Source: Acipenser ruthenus (taxonomy: Eukaryota > Chordata > Actinopteri > Acipenseriformes > Acipenseridae). Taken from it: a stretch of DNA of 64,000 nt. This document shows, in pieces, positions 24,208 through 34,141 of this stretch; position 1 is the stretch's first letter; every line of letters starts with the position of its first letter. The notes beneath the pieces were generated by a model. That model saw only the letters and a program-made list of their open reading frames with translations. It did no database searches and had not been told where the DNA came from. A program made the translations under genes and the position numbers. The stretch lies in NCBI RefSeq assembly GCF_902713425.1, contig NC_081230.1:8884187-8948186 (forward strand), read 5' to 3'.

Positions 24208-24447
24208 TTATTATTATTATTATTATTTGTTTATTTAGCAGACGCCTTTATCCAAGGCGACTTACAGAGACTAGGGTGTGTGAACTGTGCATCAGCTGCA
24301 GAGTCACTTACAACTCACCCTAAAGACGGAGCACAAGGAGGTGAAGTGACTTGCTCAGGGTCACACAGTGAGTCAGTGGCTGAGGTGGGATTTGAACCGG
24401 GGACCTCCTGGTTATAAGCCCCTTTCTTTAACCACTGGACCATGCAT
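24208..24447 (-). repeat. tRNA-derived SINE, family 1
   Basis: Reverse-oriented, nearly full-length copy. Its AAT-rich tail lies at the low-coordinate end, then the LINE2-like tail, body and a tRNA-like head with GGTTCAAATCCCACCTC. It sits between GTSF1 and ZNF740. Confidence 0.8.
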
Positions 24448-24594
24448 GACAGCTCCCTGCAGCATACAGGAGCACACACACACACACCAATCAGATCTGA
24501 CACATTGAAAATTGCTTTAAACCCCTACCCAAAAACAACAGACAGACACTTTCTTTGTTAAATGAATCTGTACAGCAGAAAAATCATAAAATCT

Positions 24595-24600
24595 TTTATT
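24595..24600 (-). terminator. znf740: Candidate poly(A) signal of ZNF740
   Basis: AATAAA on the minus strand, 1.57 kb beyond the ZNF740 stop codon. The interval 24.6-26.17 kb is AT-rich with many short homopolymers and microsatellites and no coding exon, as expected for a long 3' untranslated region. Other possible signals lie within it. Confidence 0.4.
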
Positions 24601-25363
24601 TAGCTTACTGGCAGCCCTGCACTACGTACAAACTAAACAAATATAAAGAGGGTGAGGATACTTTTTTTAATACAATGTTTTTTTTTTTCTTTTTTAAAAA
24701 CTACACATAATAAATGAACACTGGGTCCTGCAAACTAAATCGTAAGGTTCACGGCTTGACATGCAAGACTTAAATAGCTAAAAAAAAACATGTAATAAAA
24801 TATCTGTGATTGCTAAACTAGACAGGCAGGCACAAACTGAAGTTTCCCTATGTAAGCTACTTCAAAAGAGAGATGCTATAACAGTTTGCTGTTTTTGAGG
24901 TACTCTGAACCCTAAAAAAAAAAGGACAATGCTGATTATGTGAGAGCAACCAGGTGTTCTGCGCTTAGAGATACACACAGTAAAAGAAATTAAAAAAAAC
25001 AAACGCAGAAGCACCAGCAACAGGACAATAACCTGTGATCTCAATACTGTGTCATTTTCACGTACAAAAGAAAACTCACATCCACCAGGAACAGCTTTTT
25101 TTTTTTTTTTATCTCCAGTGTTGTTAAAGTTTCCAGTTTTGTACAAATGATAACTAGCTTGTAGAAAAGTTCATAGAATTGAGGAAATTTAAAATAAAGA
25201 ACGTGACTTTTTTTTTTTTTTAAATGGGCAAAAAGCTTTCAAGTTAGTTTTGATTAATTTTATGTTTGCAGTTAAAAAAAAATCTGCTTGAGAAGTATTC
25301 ATATTTCAAAACTAAAAAAGGCAGAACGGCTGAAATCATTTTGGGAAAGTTGTGCACGTAGCT

Positions 25364-25364
25364 G

Positions 25365-25409
<45 letters not shown>
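25364..25409. repeat. (TA)n(TG)n microsatellite in ZNF740 3' region
   Basis: A short TA tract runs into about 15 TG dinucleotides. A further TA tract lies at 25,680-25,697. Confidence 0.9.
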
Positions 25410-25411
<2 letters not shown>

Positions 25412-26169
25412 AAACGCTCGCTTCAGAAAGCATGGTTAGTTTTGTAATTAAAAATATAATTTCTTGGTGTAACTACATTCTTAAGAGGTCTACTTCCACA
25501 GAAAGGAGGAAGGCCTTGTTGACAACCCATTTGGTTTACATTCTCCAAAAGTGGTTTCTGCTGTTCAGACACAAGCCCATGAAGGGGCAGATTTATTGCC
25601 TCTTTTTGCTTCAACATTTTACAAGAAACACCTTTTTCGAGCTTTTGAACTTGGGCTTGTGAGACAACAAATGTACAATTATATATATATATATATAAAC
25701 TACTTATAAAAACACTCAGGACCACAAACTACATTGTTCTATTAGAAAAGAAAGTGTGAAGTTTAACAAAAGTTTCTATTTATATAAAAAAAAAATGAAA
25801 CCCAGGAGCTTGACACAATGGAGCAATGCACTACCGTGCAGCCACCTGAATTTTCTGAATACCCTTTGTTTAAAAAATTTAAAATAATAAAATAAAAACA
25901 ACCCCATCACTGTTCTAGACCCCTCCCGCTCTCATCCCTCCCCTTCAATACAAAATAAAACATTTAAAAACACACATTGGAGAACGGTACCGCCATAAAA
26001 ACATTTTTTTGTTTTTTTTAAATAGTATTAACTAGCTTGGAGGGGTTAAAAAAAATAAAATAATGTCCATGTCACTGTTACTAGAGTCAAGCCACAATGC
26101 AGCTTTGACCGGGTGACTCCCAGCACTCCAAGGCAAGGGAACGCTGCGATCACACCCGTGCCTCCCTGC

Positions 26170-29100
26170 TCAGACCGCGAGCCTGCCGGAGGCTGCCTGC
26201 GTCATGGGGCTCCACCCCGAGCTGGGGGAGGTCTGGTCCTGAGAGTAGGCTCTGCTGTCACAGCAAGCGTGGGTTTCCGTCTTCACCGCGCTGCCCTGGC
26301 ACAGCCGCCGATGCCTCAACAGCCTGTCCGTCCGGGAGAAGTTCTGAAATTATAAAGACCGCGTCCGTTAATACATCTTGTTCCGTGGCCCTTACTGTAG
26401 CAGGAGAGCCAGCTGGGGGAGGGTGAGCTGGGCATCCCTACAGGGTGATTGTTTTTACAGGATGCCTCTCTGTCTGTGTGTGCCTCTGTCTCTCTGCCTC
26501 CCTGGTATTGACATGCAAACACGCTTAAACAAAGAGTGAGCAGCATAGATATCATTTCACCCCTCTCCGCCTGCTCTGCAATGGGCATGCGTGCCGAGCT
26601 CCGGTATGCAGCGCCCATATCCGTGAGGGTGGCACCGTGTTTAAAATCCTGTGCTGCGGACCGGCTCGTGACTCACCTGCTGGCACCGGTCGCACTGGTA
26701 CGGTTTCTCTCCGCTGTGAACACGTTTGTGTCGATCCAGGTGATAGCGCTGGATGAACCGCATATCGCAGACGTCGCACGCAAACGGTTTCTCTCCTGCA
26801 CGGCAGGGATAAAAAATATATATATAGAATTATTACCGGGTTACACTCTCAGGACATTAAAAAAAAGAATAACAAATAAATCTTGCTTTAAAAAGTATAA
26901 TTCAGGGTCGCAAAATACATTTAAACAAAGTAAAGGCAACCTGGCCTGGGACAATCAATAAGGGCTTCTTTGGGAAAGTGAATCTTAAAATATTGCACAG
27001 CTGTACACAGGTCTAGGAAAGAGAACTCCACTCTCAACACTGCAGAGCGCTCTAGTAGTATAGGAAAGAGAACTCCACTCTCAACACTGCAGAGCGCTCT
27101 AGCAGTACAGGAAAGAGAACTCCACTCTCAACACTGCAGAGCGCTCTAGCAGTATAGGAAAGAGAACTCCACTCTCAACACTGCAGAGCGCTCTAGCAGT
27201 ATAGGAAAGAGAACTCCACTCTCAACACTGCAGAGCGCTCTAGTAGTATAGGAAAGAGAACTCCACTCTCAACACTGCAGAGCGCTCTAGCAGTATAGGA
27301 AAGAGAACTCCACTCTCAACACTGCAGAGCGCTCAAGTAGTATAGGAAAGAGAACAAGCCGCTACCTGTGTGTGTTAGAATGTGTCTCTTCAGGTGATAA
27401 CTGCTGCGGAAGGCTCCATAGCAATGATCACAGATGAAGTTTTTCTGAACTTTCAACGGACAGTCCCCATTCTCATCCACCGCCACCACCTGGAGGACAA
27501 AAACAAGGGTTTTTGTCCAGTTTAGCTTGCTACTACTATATGTTTATCTACTCCCCCAAAAAATATATACATAAGGGGTAATCTCATATACGATTTGGTT
27601 TCCAAATGAAATTATACTTTAGATTGAAAACTGAAAAAAAAGGAGTTCATGTTTAAAACCACAGGTCAGTGCAAAATACCTCACTTGGAAGAGAACTCAG
27701 TCTGACCGGCTGGTTCTCTTGCACATTTGTGTCTGAACCAATCATGCTTTCACATTGCAATGAAACAAAACTGGAATTCATGAAATAAAGCAAAGTCTGA
27801 ATGGGGGTTCGTCCGCAGCAGTGAAAACAGATTACGATGAAGTATACAGATCAAATATTAATTAGCCTTACTTTGCAGGGCGTCCCGGACTTCCTGTTTT
27901 TCTTTTTCAGCTGCTGCTCGTCCGACTCCTGCGGGATTTTGTCTTCCAGAATTCGGGCAGCGTGGAAATCTCCTTCCTTCCGGATCACCTGCCGCAAGAT
28001 TTTAAAAACTCTCCTGATAAATCCTGTTCAGGAACTCGCAGGACCTATCTGCACCAGCTTTGATTTGGAACCGACTCTGCCCTTTAGGAATAGACCTCTT
28101 TCGGTCTTTGCTAGCATTTTTAAAATCTCCTTTTAACCCTGACCATTTGAAAGCGCTTTGGAACGTGAAAGGCGCTATAGAGATATTATTAATGTTGCTA
28201 TTGTTAATATTACATGCACCTAATTCCATTGCAGCCTTCCTAACGCGTTTGTACACAAATCTGACACTGCACGCCCTCGCAGACTCTCACCAGTGGGGGG
28301 CAGCTGAGTGTTGCAGGCATGACCATGTGATTGTGACTGTGAGAGTGGCTGTGTCCTCTGTCCCCGCTGTCCCTGTGAGACGCCCCTCCTCCCCCGCTGC
28401 TGTGGGACATCTGGGACATTTGGGACATCTGAGACATCATCTTCTTCTGTCCCACCATGGTGCTGGCCTGCATGAGAGCCATGCTGGAGAGGACGGCCTC
28501 GCACCCCAGCAACCCCGCCTGGAATGCACATATGGGAGAGAGAGAGAAGCGTGGGGGAGAAGCGTGGTTAACACATTTCAGGAACACTCAGCTGGGCTCA
28601 GGTGTGTTAAAGCTTAGACATCAGGCTTCAAATCAGGGCTGCTGATCAGTTCCTGCTTTTCAATTCCTCTTTTTAATCAATTCCAACACAGCATTGATCA
28701 ACGTGGCCATCGGCAGGATCCTGTTCAAATCCTCACAGTGGCAACACACACTGCTTCAATCGAAGTCTCTGTTTGTCAGCCAATTAAACTGGCTTCAGAT
28801 GAAAGCAGTCGAACAATCGCAACAATTATCTCTAAAATATCAATTCCTTCGAAGGACATTTTAAAGATGGAACTGAAAAGCAGGAACTGACCCCAGCGCT
28901 GCTTCAAATACAAATGAAAAGACGCATATTGTTACACAGGGTAATGTAATATATGCTGCTGTATTATTTAAAAGCAGGAAGCCACAAAAAAGTAAGACTG
29001 ACTTCATGAAAGCCTTCAAAGACACGCATGTGCAGGCATGAATGTTTACTGATATTTTGAACATGCGTGCTTAATTTACATTTTAACACATATAAAACTA

Positions 29101-29386
29101 TGCTTTTTTTCCCCCATTCATGCATTATTCGAATTATTACACTTTTACACAAGAAAGGAAACACAATGAAGCTTTATTCAATTCTGCAGCACAGCGGTCA
29201 AAACGTGCCAAAACGCCAACTTTGTAATTCAAGAACGTCATTTATGATTCAAGGGCCTTCTGTACCGCAGCTACAGAGGTGAACAGCGTCAGCATGCAAA
29301 CTCTGAATATAACGAAATAAAAATGAAAAAGTGAAAGTAACCCATTTCATGTGATCCCTCACCGCGCTGCCTGGTAAATGCGCCAT
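26170..29386 (-). CDS. znf740: Zinc finger protein 740
   Basis: Coding exons 29,363-29,386, 28,291-28,518, 27,872-27,988, 27,366-27,489, 26,677-26,795 and 26,170-26,343 join in frame to 261 aa (human ZNF740 has 193). The N-terminus [14 protein letters not shown] with KKMMSQ matches human LLACEGL and KKMMLSQ. Next comes a low-complexity stretch with [11 protein letters not shown] and HSHSHSHNH. Three C2H2 fingers follow: [20 protein letters not shown] then [21 protein letters not shown] then H; and [20 protein letters not shown] then C. The last ends C2HC-like, as in human. The second TGEKP-type linker is exact (HSGEKPY). This is a presumed nuclear DNA-binding protein of little-known function. 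Adjacency to CSAD matches human 12q13. The start ATG is the first one in the frame with the conserved N-terminus. Confidence 0.93.
27015..27357. repeat. 47-bp tandem repeat in ZNF740 intron
   Basis: Seven full copies plus a 14-bp start of an eighth, beginning at 27,015 and every 47 bp to 27,344. Copies are nearly identical and contain the palindrome GAGCGCTC. The array lies within the intron between the exons for fingers one and two and reaches to 8 bp from the exon ending at 27,366, that is, the start of this intron on the minus strand. Confidence 0.97.
28139..28200 (+). repeat. LINE 3'-tail fragment
   Basis: AAAGCGCTTTGG, GTGAAAGGCGCTATAGAG and an ATTATT-rich end resemble the CR1/L2-type LINE tail seen more clearly at 55.7 kb. 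Confidence 0.45.
28640..28905. repeat. Palindromic repeat, possible MITE
   Basis: GGCTGCTGATCAGTTCCTGC-TTTTCA at the left and TGAAAAGCAGGAACTGACC at the right are inverted copies around about 230 bp of non-coding sequence. It lies in a ZNF740 intron and is probably a non-autonomous DNA transposon. Confidence 0.55.
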
Positions 29387-29507
29387 CGGAGCTGGCCGGT
29401 GTGCGTTAGGGTGTGCGCTGTGCCACTGGGGCCCCTCGATCAGGCTGCTCAGCTTGGATTAACACTTCATCCACCCCGGTCATCTGGCAGGAACCCAGCG
29501 ACCACAA
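29363..29507 (-). other. znf740: ZNF740 exon 2 with upstream frame
   Basis: This exon starts after an acceptor (CTTATGGCAG) at 29,508 and ends at GCG then GTGAGG. Before the coding ATG at 29,386 it carries a 25-codon upstream frame starting ATGACCGGGGTGG and ending in TAA. Such a frame could lower translation of ZNF740. The acceptor choice is by inspection. Confidence 0.5.
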
Positions 29508-30306
29508 CTGCCATAAGAACAAGGGAAAAAAAAACACACCGGATTCACACAAATTCATTTTGAAACGTTCCCTTTGAGATGCTGCCCCAACCCGAATTAA
29601 AAACTGATTTAAATCTTAAGATCAGTATTCAAATTCTCTCAGCTGGCCCGTCAGTGAAAAGTCTGGCCAGTCTTTCTGCACCTATTCTGTAATTTACAGA
29701 CAAATATATCTATATACTGTATAAATAATGGAGAAGTACTTGATATACCGAAAACTCACTATTTTAATAAGTAGCTACAACGTTTGGACTGCTGCCCTCT
29801 TCAGATCGCAAGGCAGAAATAGCCAGGTAGACTGGTGTTGTCGTTTATGTTTGAAAGCTTGGAAGCTCTTTCTAGGTGTTTTATAAGGTTACAAAAAGAT
29901 AGTTTAACTGCTGTGTACAGAAAGTTGAAGAAAAATAAAATTGAAGTACAGTTCAAATGTACAGGAAGCGGTTTATTATCGAAGTCCAGGATGTTTTGTA
30001 GAATACATCACCTGGATTCAGTGCTGTAGGTGTTTATTAACTTATTTTCTAATTCTAATTTTATAAAGCAAGGGAATGTTTTGATGACAGCAGAATGTCT
30101 ATTTACACTATGTCTGGGAGCAACAACTGTTTAGCAGAAGAGAGAGATTTTAATCAAAACCAAACACGCAGAACAGGGAAAGAAAGAATTTTAGGTCAGG
30201 ATTCACAAAACCCAATTATAAAAGTAATGAAATTCAGCCCTGGTTTGATTAGCTACACATTACCCTACAATATCCCAACTAGCTCACCTCGAAATAATTC
30301 AATAAT

Positions 30307-30307
<1 letters not shown>

Positions 30308-30345
<38 letters not shown>
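30308..30345. repeat. (CA)n microsatellite
   Basis: About 18 CA dinucleotides. The neighbouring 29.6-31.2 kb shows one repeat fragment and a SINE tail but no exon. Confidence 0.9.
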
Positions 30346-30346
<1 letters not shown>

Positions 30347-30477
30347 TATGGCTGGGATACAGGTTTAAGTCTAGGTAAAAATTTAAACAAAGGCTGTTTT
30401 ACAACATCTAGTTTACTGTATACTGAATATACTGGGGCAGTTTAGAGCACTTTTTTTGTTTAAATGTATTTGTTTAC

Positions 30478-30545
30478 CACTGTAAGTCGCCCTGGATAAG
30501 AGCGATTGCTAAGAAATAAATAATAATAATAATAATAATAATACC
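30478..30545 (+). repeat. SINE family 2 tail fragment
   Basis: ACTGTAAGTCGCCCTGGATA followed by AGAGCGATTGCTAAGAAATA and an AAT run. Only the LINE-like tail is present. Confidence 0.7.
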
Positions 30546-31230
30546 GGGTTCTATACAGCGCTGATAAATGATGCAATCCATTTACAAAAAACCCTGAAAT
30601 TAAGTTTGTTTTTTTGGGACGCTATGTAGTTCAGTCTGGCTAACTCACTTACAATTGCAACAATACAAACACTAGGAGATAACAAAAAATAAACTGACAT
30701 TTCACTAACCACTGCCCAAATCATTGTGCAAGAGGCAACCTTACTTAAATTATAAAACACACAAACTACTGCTAGTACTGCTTTCCCACAGAAGAGGTTT
30801 CTTTGTTTAGTTTTACAGACGGTTTAAGGTGTATTTACAAAAAGGTTTAACCCTTAACCGTGCACTTTAGCGCTTCACTTGAAGCAGCACCCAGGAGGCT
30901 ACGACCACTTTGTTCCTGAGCACGGCTGAAGCGACCCCAAAAACAAAATATGCACAAATAACCCGTCTGTATCGATGCTCCTGAGCAATTTAAAGCCCAT
31001 GCAAGCGACTTGTAATAGTGCACGAAGAAAGTTGAAGTTTCAGAGTATATTATTATTATTAAAATGCATTATTCTCACTCTCTGACCCCACGGCGGGTTA
31101 ACACAGCGGGGTCTAGGAGCTCTTAACTATCCCTATAGCTTCGTGTTATTGATGTATTTATTTACCAGAGCATCGTCTGTATTTACCCCCTTGCTAGTCG
31201 ATATCGCTGTATTAGATAATAACGAGTTAC

Positions 31231-31440
31231 CTGGTTTTGTTTTAACGAAGCGTTTGTTTTCTCTCGGTCTTAGCCGACTTCGATTTCAGTTTACAAACAC
31301 AGGAAACGCCACCGGAAGTGCTCCCCGGGGAGAGCGGAGCACACGTGACGGTGGCGAGATCTGCAGGAAAACAACTAGGGGTGCTTCAGGCGGCCATCTT
31401 GGTAAAGTGCCAGGCATTCCCGATGAAGTTTAGAGCGGCC
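31231..31440 (-). promoter_or_regulatory. znf740: ZNF740 promoter and first exon
   Basis: On the minus strand a GC-rich, TATA-less stretch carries CAAGATGGCCGCC, the YY1-type start-site element, then a CACGTG-containing TCACGTGTG and an ETS-like CACTTCCGG. A clean donor (AACCAG then GTAACT) at 31,230 ends the exon. The YY1 element also makes a 3-codon upstream frame (ATG GCC GCC then TGA). This is a housekeeping-type promoter. The TSS is inferred near 31,400. Confidence 0.6.
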
Positions 31441-31651
31441 TTTTTAGTGAAGGAGAAAGGTCTGTTTGCGTAGGCTTTGTGTATTACCTATAAACAGCCA
31501 CTAGATGCTCCCATTATCAATGAATATATTACAAAACTTGTTTTTTTTTCTTTAAGCAAACACGTGTTGTAGACGATCATGCTTTGCATTTGGATGGTGA
31601 AAAAAACTGACATTTGTATCTGTAAGACACGCGTTTCTCTCTCTCTCTCTC

Positions 31652-31916
31652 TATTATTATTTATTTCTTAGCAGACACCCTTATCCAGGGCGACTTACAA
31701 TTGTTACAAGATCACAGTTTACATTATTTCACATTATATACAGATATCACATTATTTTTACATACAATTACCCATTTATACAGTTGGGTTTTTACTGGAG
31801 CAATCTAGGTAACATACCTTGCTCAAGGGTACAGCAGCTGTGTCCCCCACCTGGGATTGAACCCACGACCCCCCGGTGAAGAGTCCAGAGCCCTAATCAC
31901 TACTCCACACTGCTGA
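31652..31916 (-). repeat. tRNA-derived SINE, family 2
   Basis: Reverse-oriented, nearly full-length copy, with a slight internal duplication of the ACATTATTT motif. It is flanked by a CT tract on one side and a (CTAT)n tract on the other. Confidence 0.8.
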
Positions 31917-31919
31917 TCG

Positions 31920-31962
<43 letters not shown>

Positions 31963-31963
31963 A
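31917..31963. repeat. (CTAT)n microsatellite
   Basis: About 11 tetranucleotide copies, directly abutting the SINE head. Confidence 0.95.
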
Positions 31964-32414
31964 ATCATTACAGATCCGTAAAACGGGTGATGCATGCCTT
32001 TAATTGGATTTAGATTTATATAAATATCTAGATTGATATAGGATTTAATTATAAGGGCCATTTGAGCGAGTCTGAAGATACAGGTCAAAACGCAAGTGTG
32101 ACTAATTACCGACCTGCACGATCTTCTCCCTTTTAAACCACTTTATAATATGCGTAAAAAAACACCCATTAAATAAACAGCAATTACATTTTTTCACAGT
32201 AAAATGCAGTACCTGGCGTTTTCTATAAGAAAATTAAGAACAGAAACCATTACGCCAGGATATTTTCTTATTTTATTTTATTTATTAGATTTACTCAAAA
32301 ATGAACTGCATTTAATACAAAAAAATACATTAGGACATTCATTAAGAAGCAGTTAAAACAAAAAAAACACCCTGTGCAATTTCAAGACACAAGCCACACA
32401 ACACTAAAACACAG

Positions 32415-32580
32415 AGCTGGAAACAAGACTCCTGTTGCATAGCACTGCCACCCATTCCAGGTTTTACTGTGAGCTTGATTAGCCACAGTGTACAGGTAAC
32501 AAGCTCAGGTGTGTCTGATTCGACTCATAGTAAATCCAGGAATGGATCAAAGCGCTAAGGAATGGGGAGTCTTTTTTCCA
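32415..32580. repeat. Palindromic MITE-like element related to 37.9 kb
   Basis: CAAGACTCCTGTTGCATAGC and GGTAACAAGCTCAGGT match the element at 37,893-38,029. The stretch CCATTCCAGGTTTTACTGTG and its inverse ending CCAGGAATGG form arms. It is non-coding. Confidence 0.55.
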
Positions 32581-32607
32581 TCCCCGAGGATACACACCAC
32601 TTGAGAA

Positions 32608-32840
32608 GGCTGTGTGGTCCAGTGGTTAAAGAAAAGGGCTTGTAACCAGGAGGTCCCCGGTTCAAATCCCACCTCAGCCACTGACTCACTGTGTGACCCT
32701 GATCAAGTCACTTAACCTCCTTGTGCTCCGTCTTTCAGGTGAGACGTAGTTGTAAGTGACTCTGCAGCTGATGCATAGTTCACACACCCTAGTCTCTGTA
32801 AGTCGCCTTGGATAAAGGCGTCTGCTAAATAAGCAAATAA
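32608..32840 (+). repeat. tRNA-derived SINE, family 1
   Basis: Full-length forward copy, from GGCTGTGTGGTCCAGTGG to GGCGTCTGCTAAATAA. It is very close to the copy at 53.1 kb, so recently active. It lies between ZNF740 and CSAD. Confidence 0.85.
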
Positions 32841-33515
32841 TCCTTGCGATCAGGTCTTTGCACAGTGTGCGTGAGGAGAGCGCTGGGGTAATTTCTCAGA
32901 GCACTTCCACAGCGCCCCCTAGAGGATGAAATTGACTGTGTCGCTGTAACTGTAATATTGGTACAACTCTGCCCCAGTAGCAATGCAGATCAATCTCCTC
33001 CACCCTCACGTCACAGTGCAGACAAAACCATCTATTCAGAACTTGTGACAAAGACGACAATACAGGCTTTATCCCCTCGACACAGTGTCTATTCCTAAAA
33101 GAAGTTTCTGTGATCGTCTTACAAAGTCTACCATTACCCTGTCGATTTGCCAACCGTGTCATTACAAAAGGTCGGCTCTGTTTCCCGACATTGTGTTTTT
33201 ACAATGTTCCTTGGCACTTCACATTCAAACCTGAAGACAGATTTGTTTCAATAAAGTTAAAAAAAAAAAGTACTTGGAAGTTCACTTCACGTTCTGGAAT
33301 TCCAATCTACTTGTTAAAATTCTGCTTCAGATTTACATATTTTAAGAATCTTTTTTTTTCCAGTTTCATTATTCTCAAGCTGCCAGTAAAAGGTGATTAC
33401 TAAGGCTGTATTTTTGTTTTTATTTCCCAGTGAGCACGGATGTCACCATTTCTGTGAAATGTGTTGTATAATAACTATAGAGAAAAATGATCAAGTTTGA
33501 ATGTGTCAACGCTGT

Positions 33516-33521
33516 TTTATT
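33516..33521 (-). terminator. csad: Candidate poly(A) signal of CSAD
   Basis: AATAAA on the minus strand about 620 bp past the CSAD stop; a second lies at 33,419-33,424. Confidence 0.45.
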
Positions 33522-34141
33522 TCTGCTTTAATACATAGGGTTAAAAGCGTGAAATATCTATTTTTAGACCATGATTATAGCCCGGTCTATTACTTCTGAA
33601 ATCAATAACATGTAACGGGTCTATTTTTGTCAGAAGCCAGAAATCAGTAATTTATTTTAGAGTATTTCAATACAATCCTAACTGGCTACTGAACACAGCA
33701 CTATGATAAAGCTGTGAAACATTCATTCAAACACTTGATAGACTCTTAATACTACAGGCCGCTTGGCTTGCCTAGGCAAGTGCTTCCCAGTGCGACTCAA
33801 CAAAGCGCTTTAGATTTCAGACACAGAACAAGCTGCAGGGTCTTTATGATCCCGGGCAGCGGTCTTGCAATCTTGATAAAAGCTTTTCCGATCTGCAGGG
33901 AACGTTTGGTCCACAGCATCAGCAGAAGCAGCCGTGCAAACTCTGGGATTAAAATTGAATTACAGCGTTCTTATAGCGGTTTTTAAAATGGACCAGATGA
34001 TTAAAAAAAAAACCTACGAAAGCTGTCCTGTGTTAAAACACTGCATGAAAAAAATAAAGCGAAACAAAACCCTTCCCGGCAGAATCTAAGGGAGAGGGCA
34101 AAGTACTAGTATGATCTCGTTTTCAGGGTCGGTGTAGTCGG

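Noticed and set aside
27015-27357. CRISPR-like regular array
   Set aside because: Units are contiguous tandem copies without unique spacers, in a eukaryotic intron. The same applies to 39.3, 45.2 and 47.7 kb.
32608-32680. tRNA gene with A and B boxes
   Set aside because: The tRNA-like part continues into a SINE body and LINE-type tail found many times in the window, with no closed acceptor stem.
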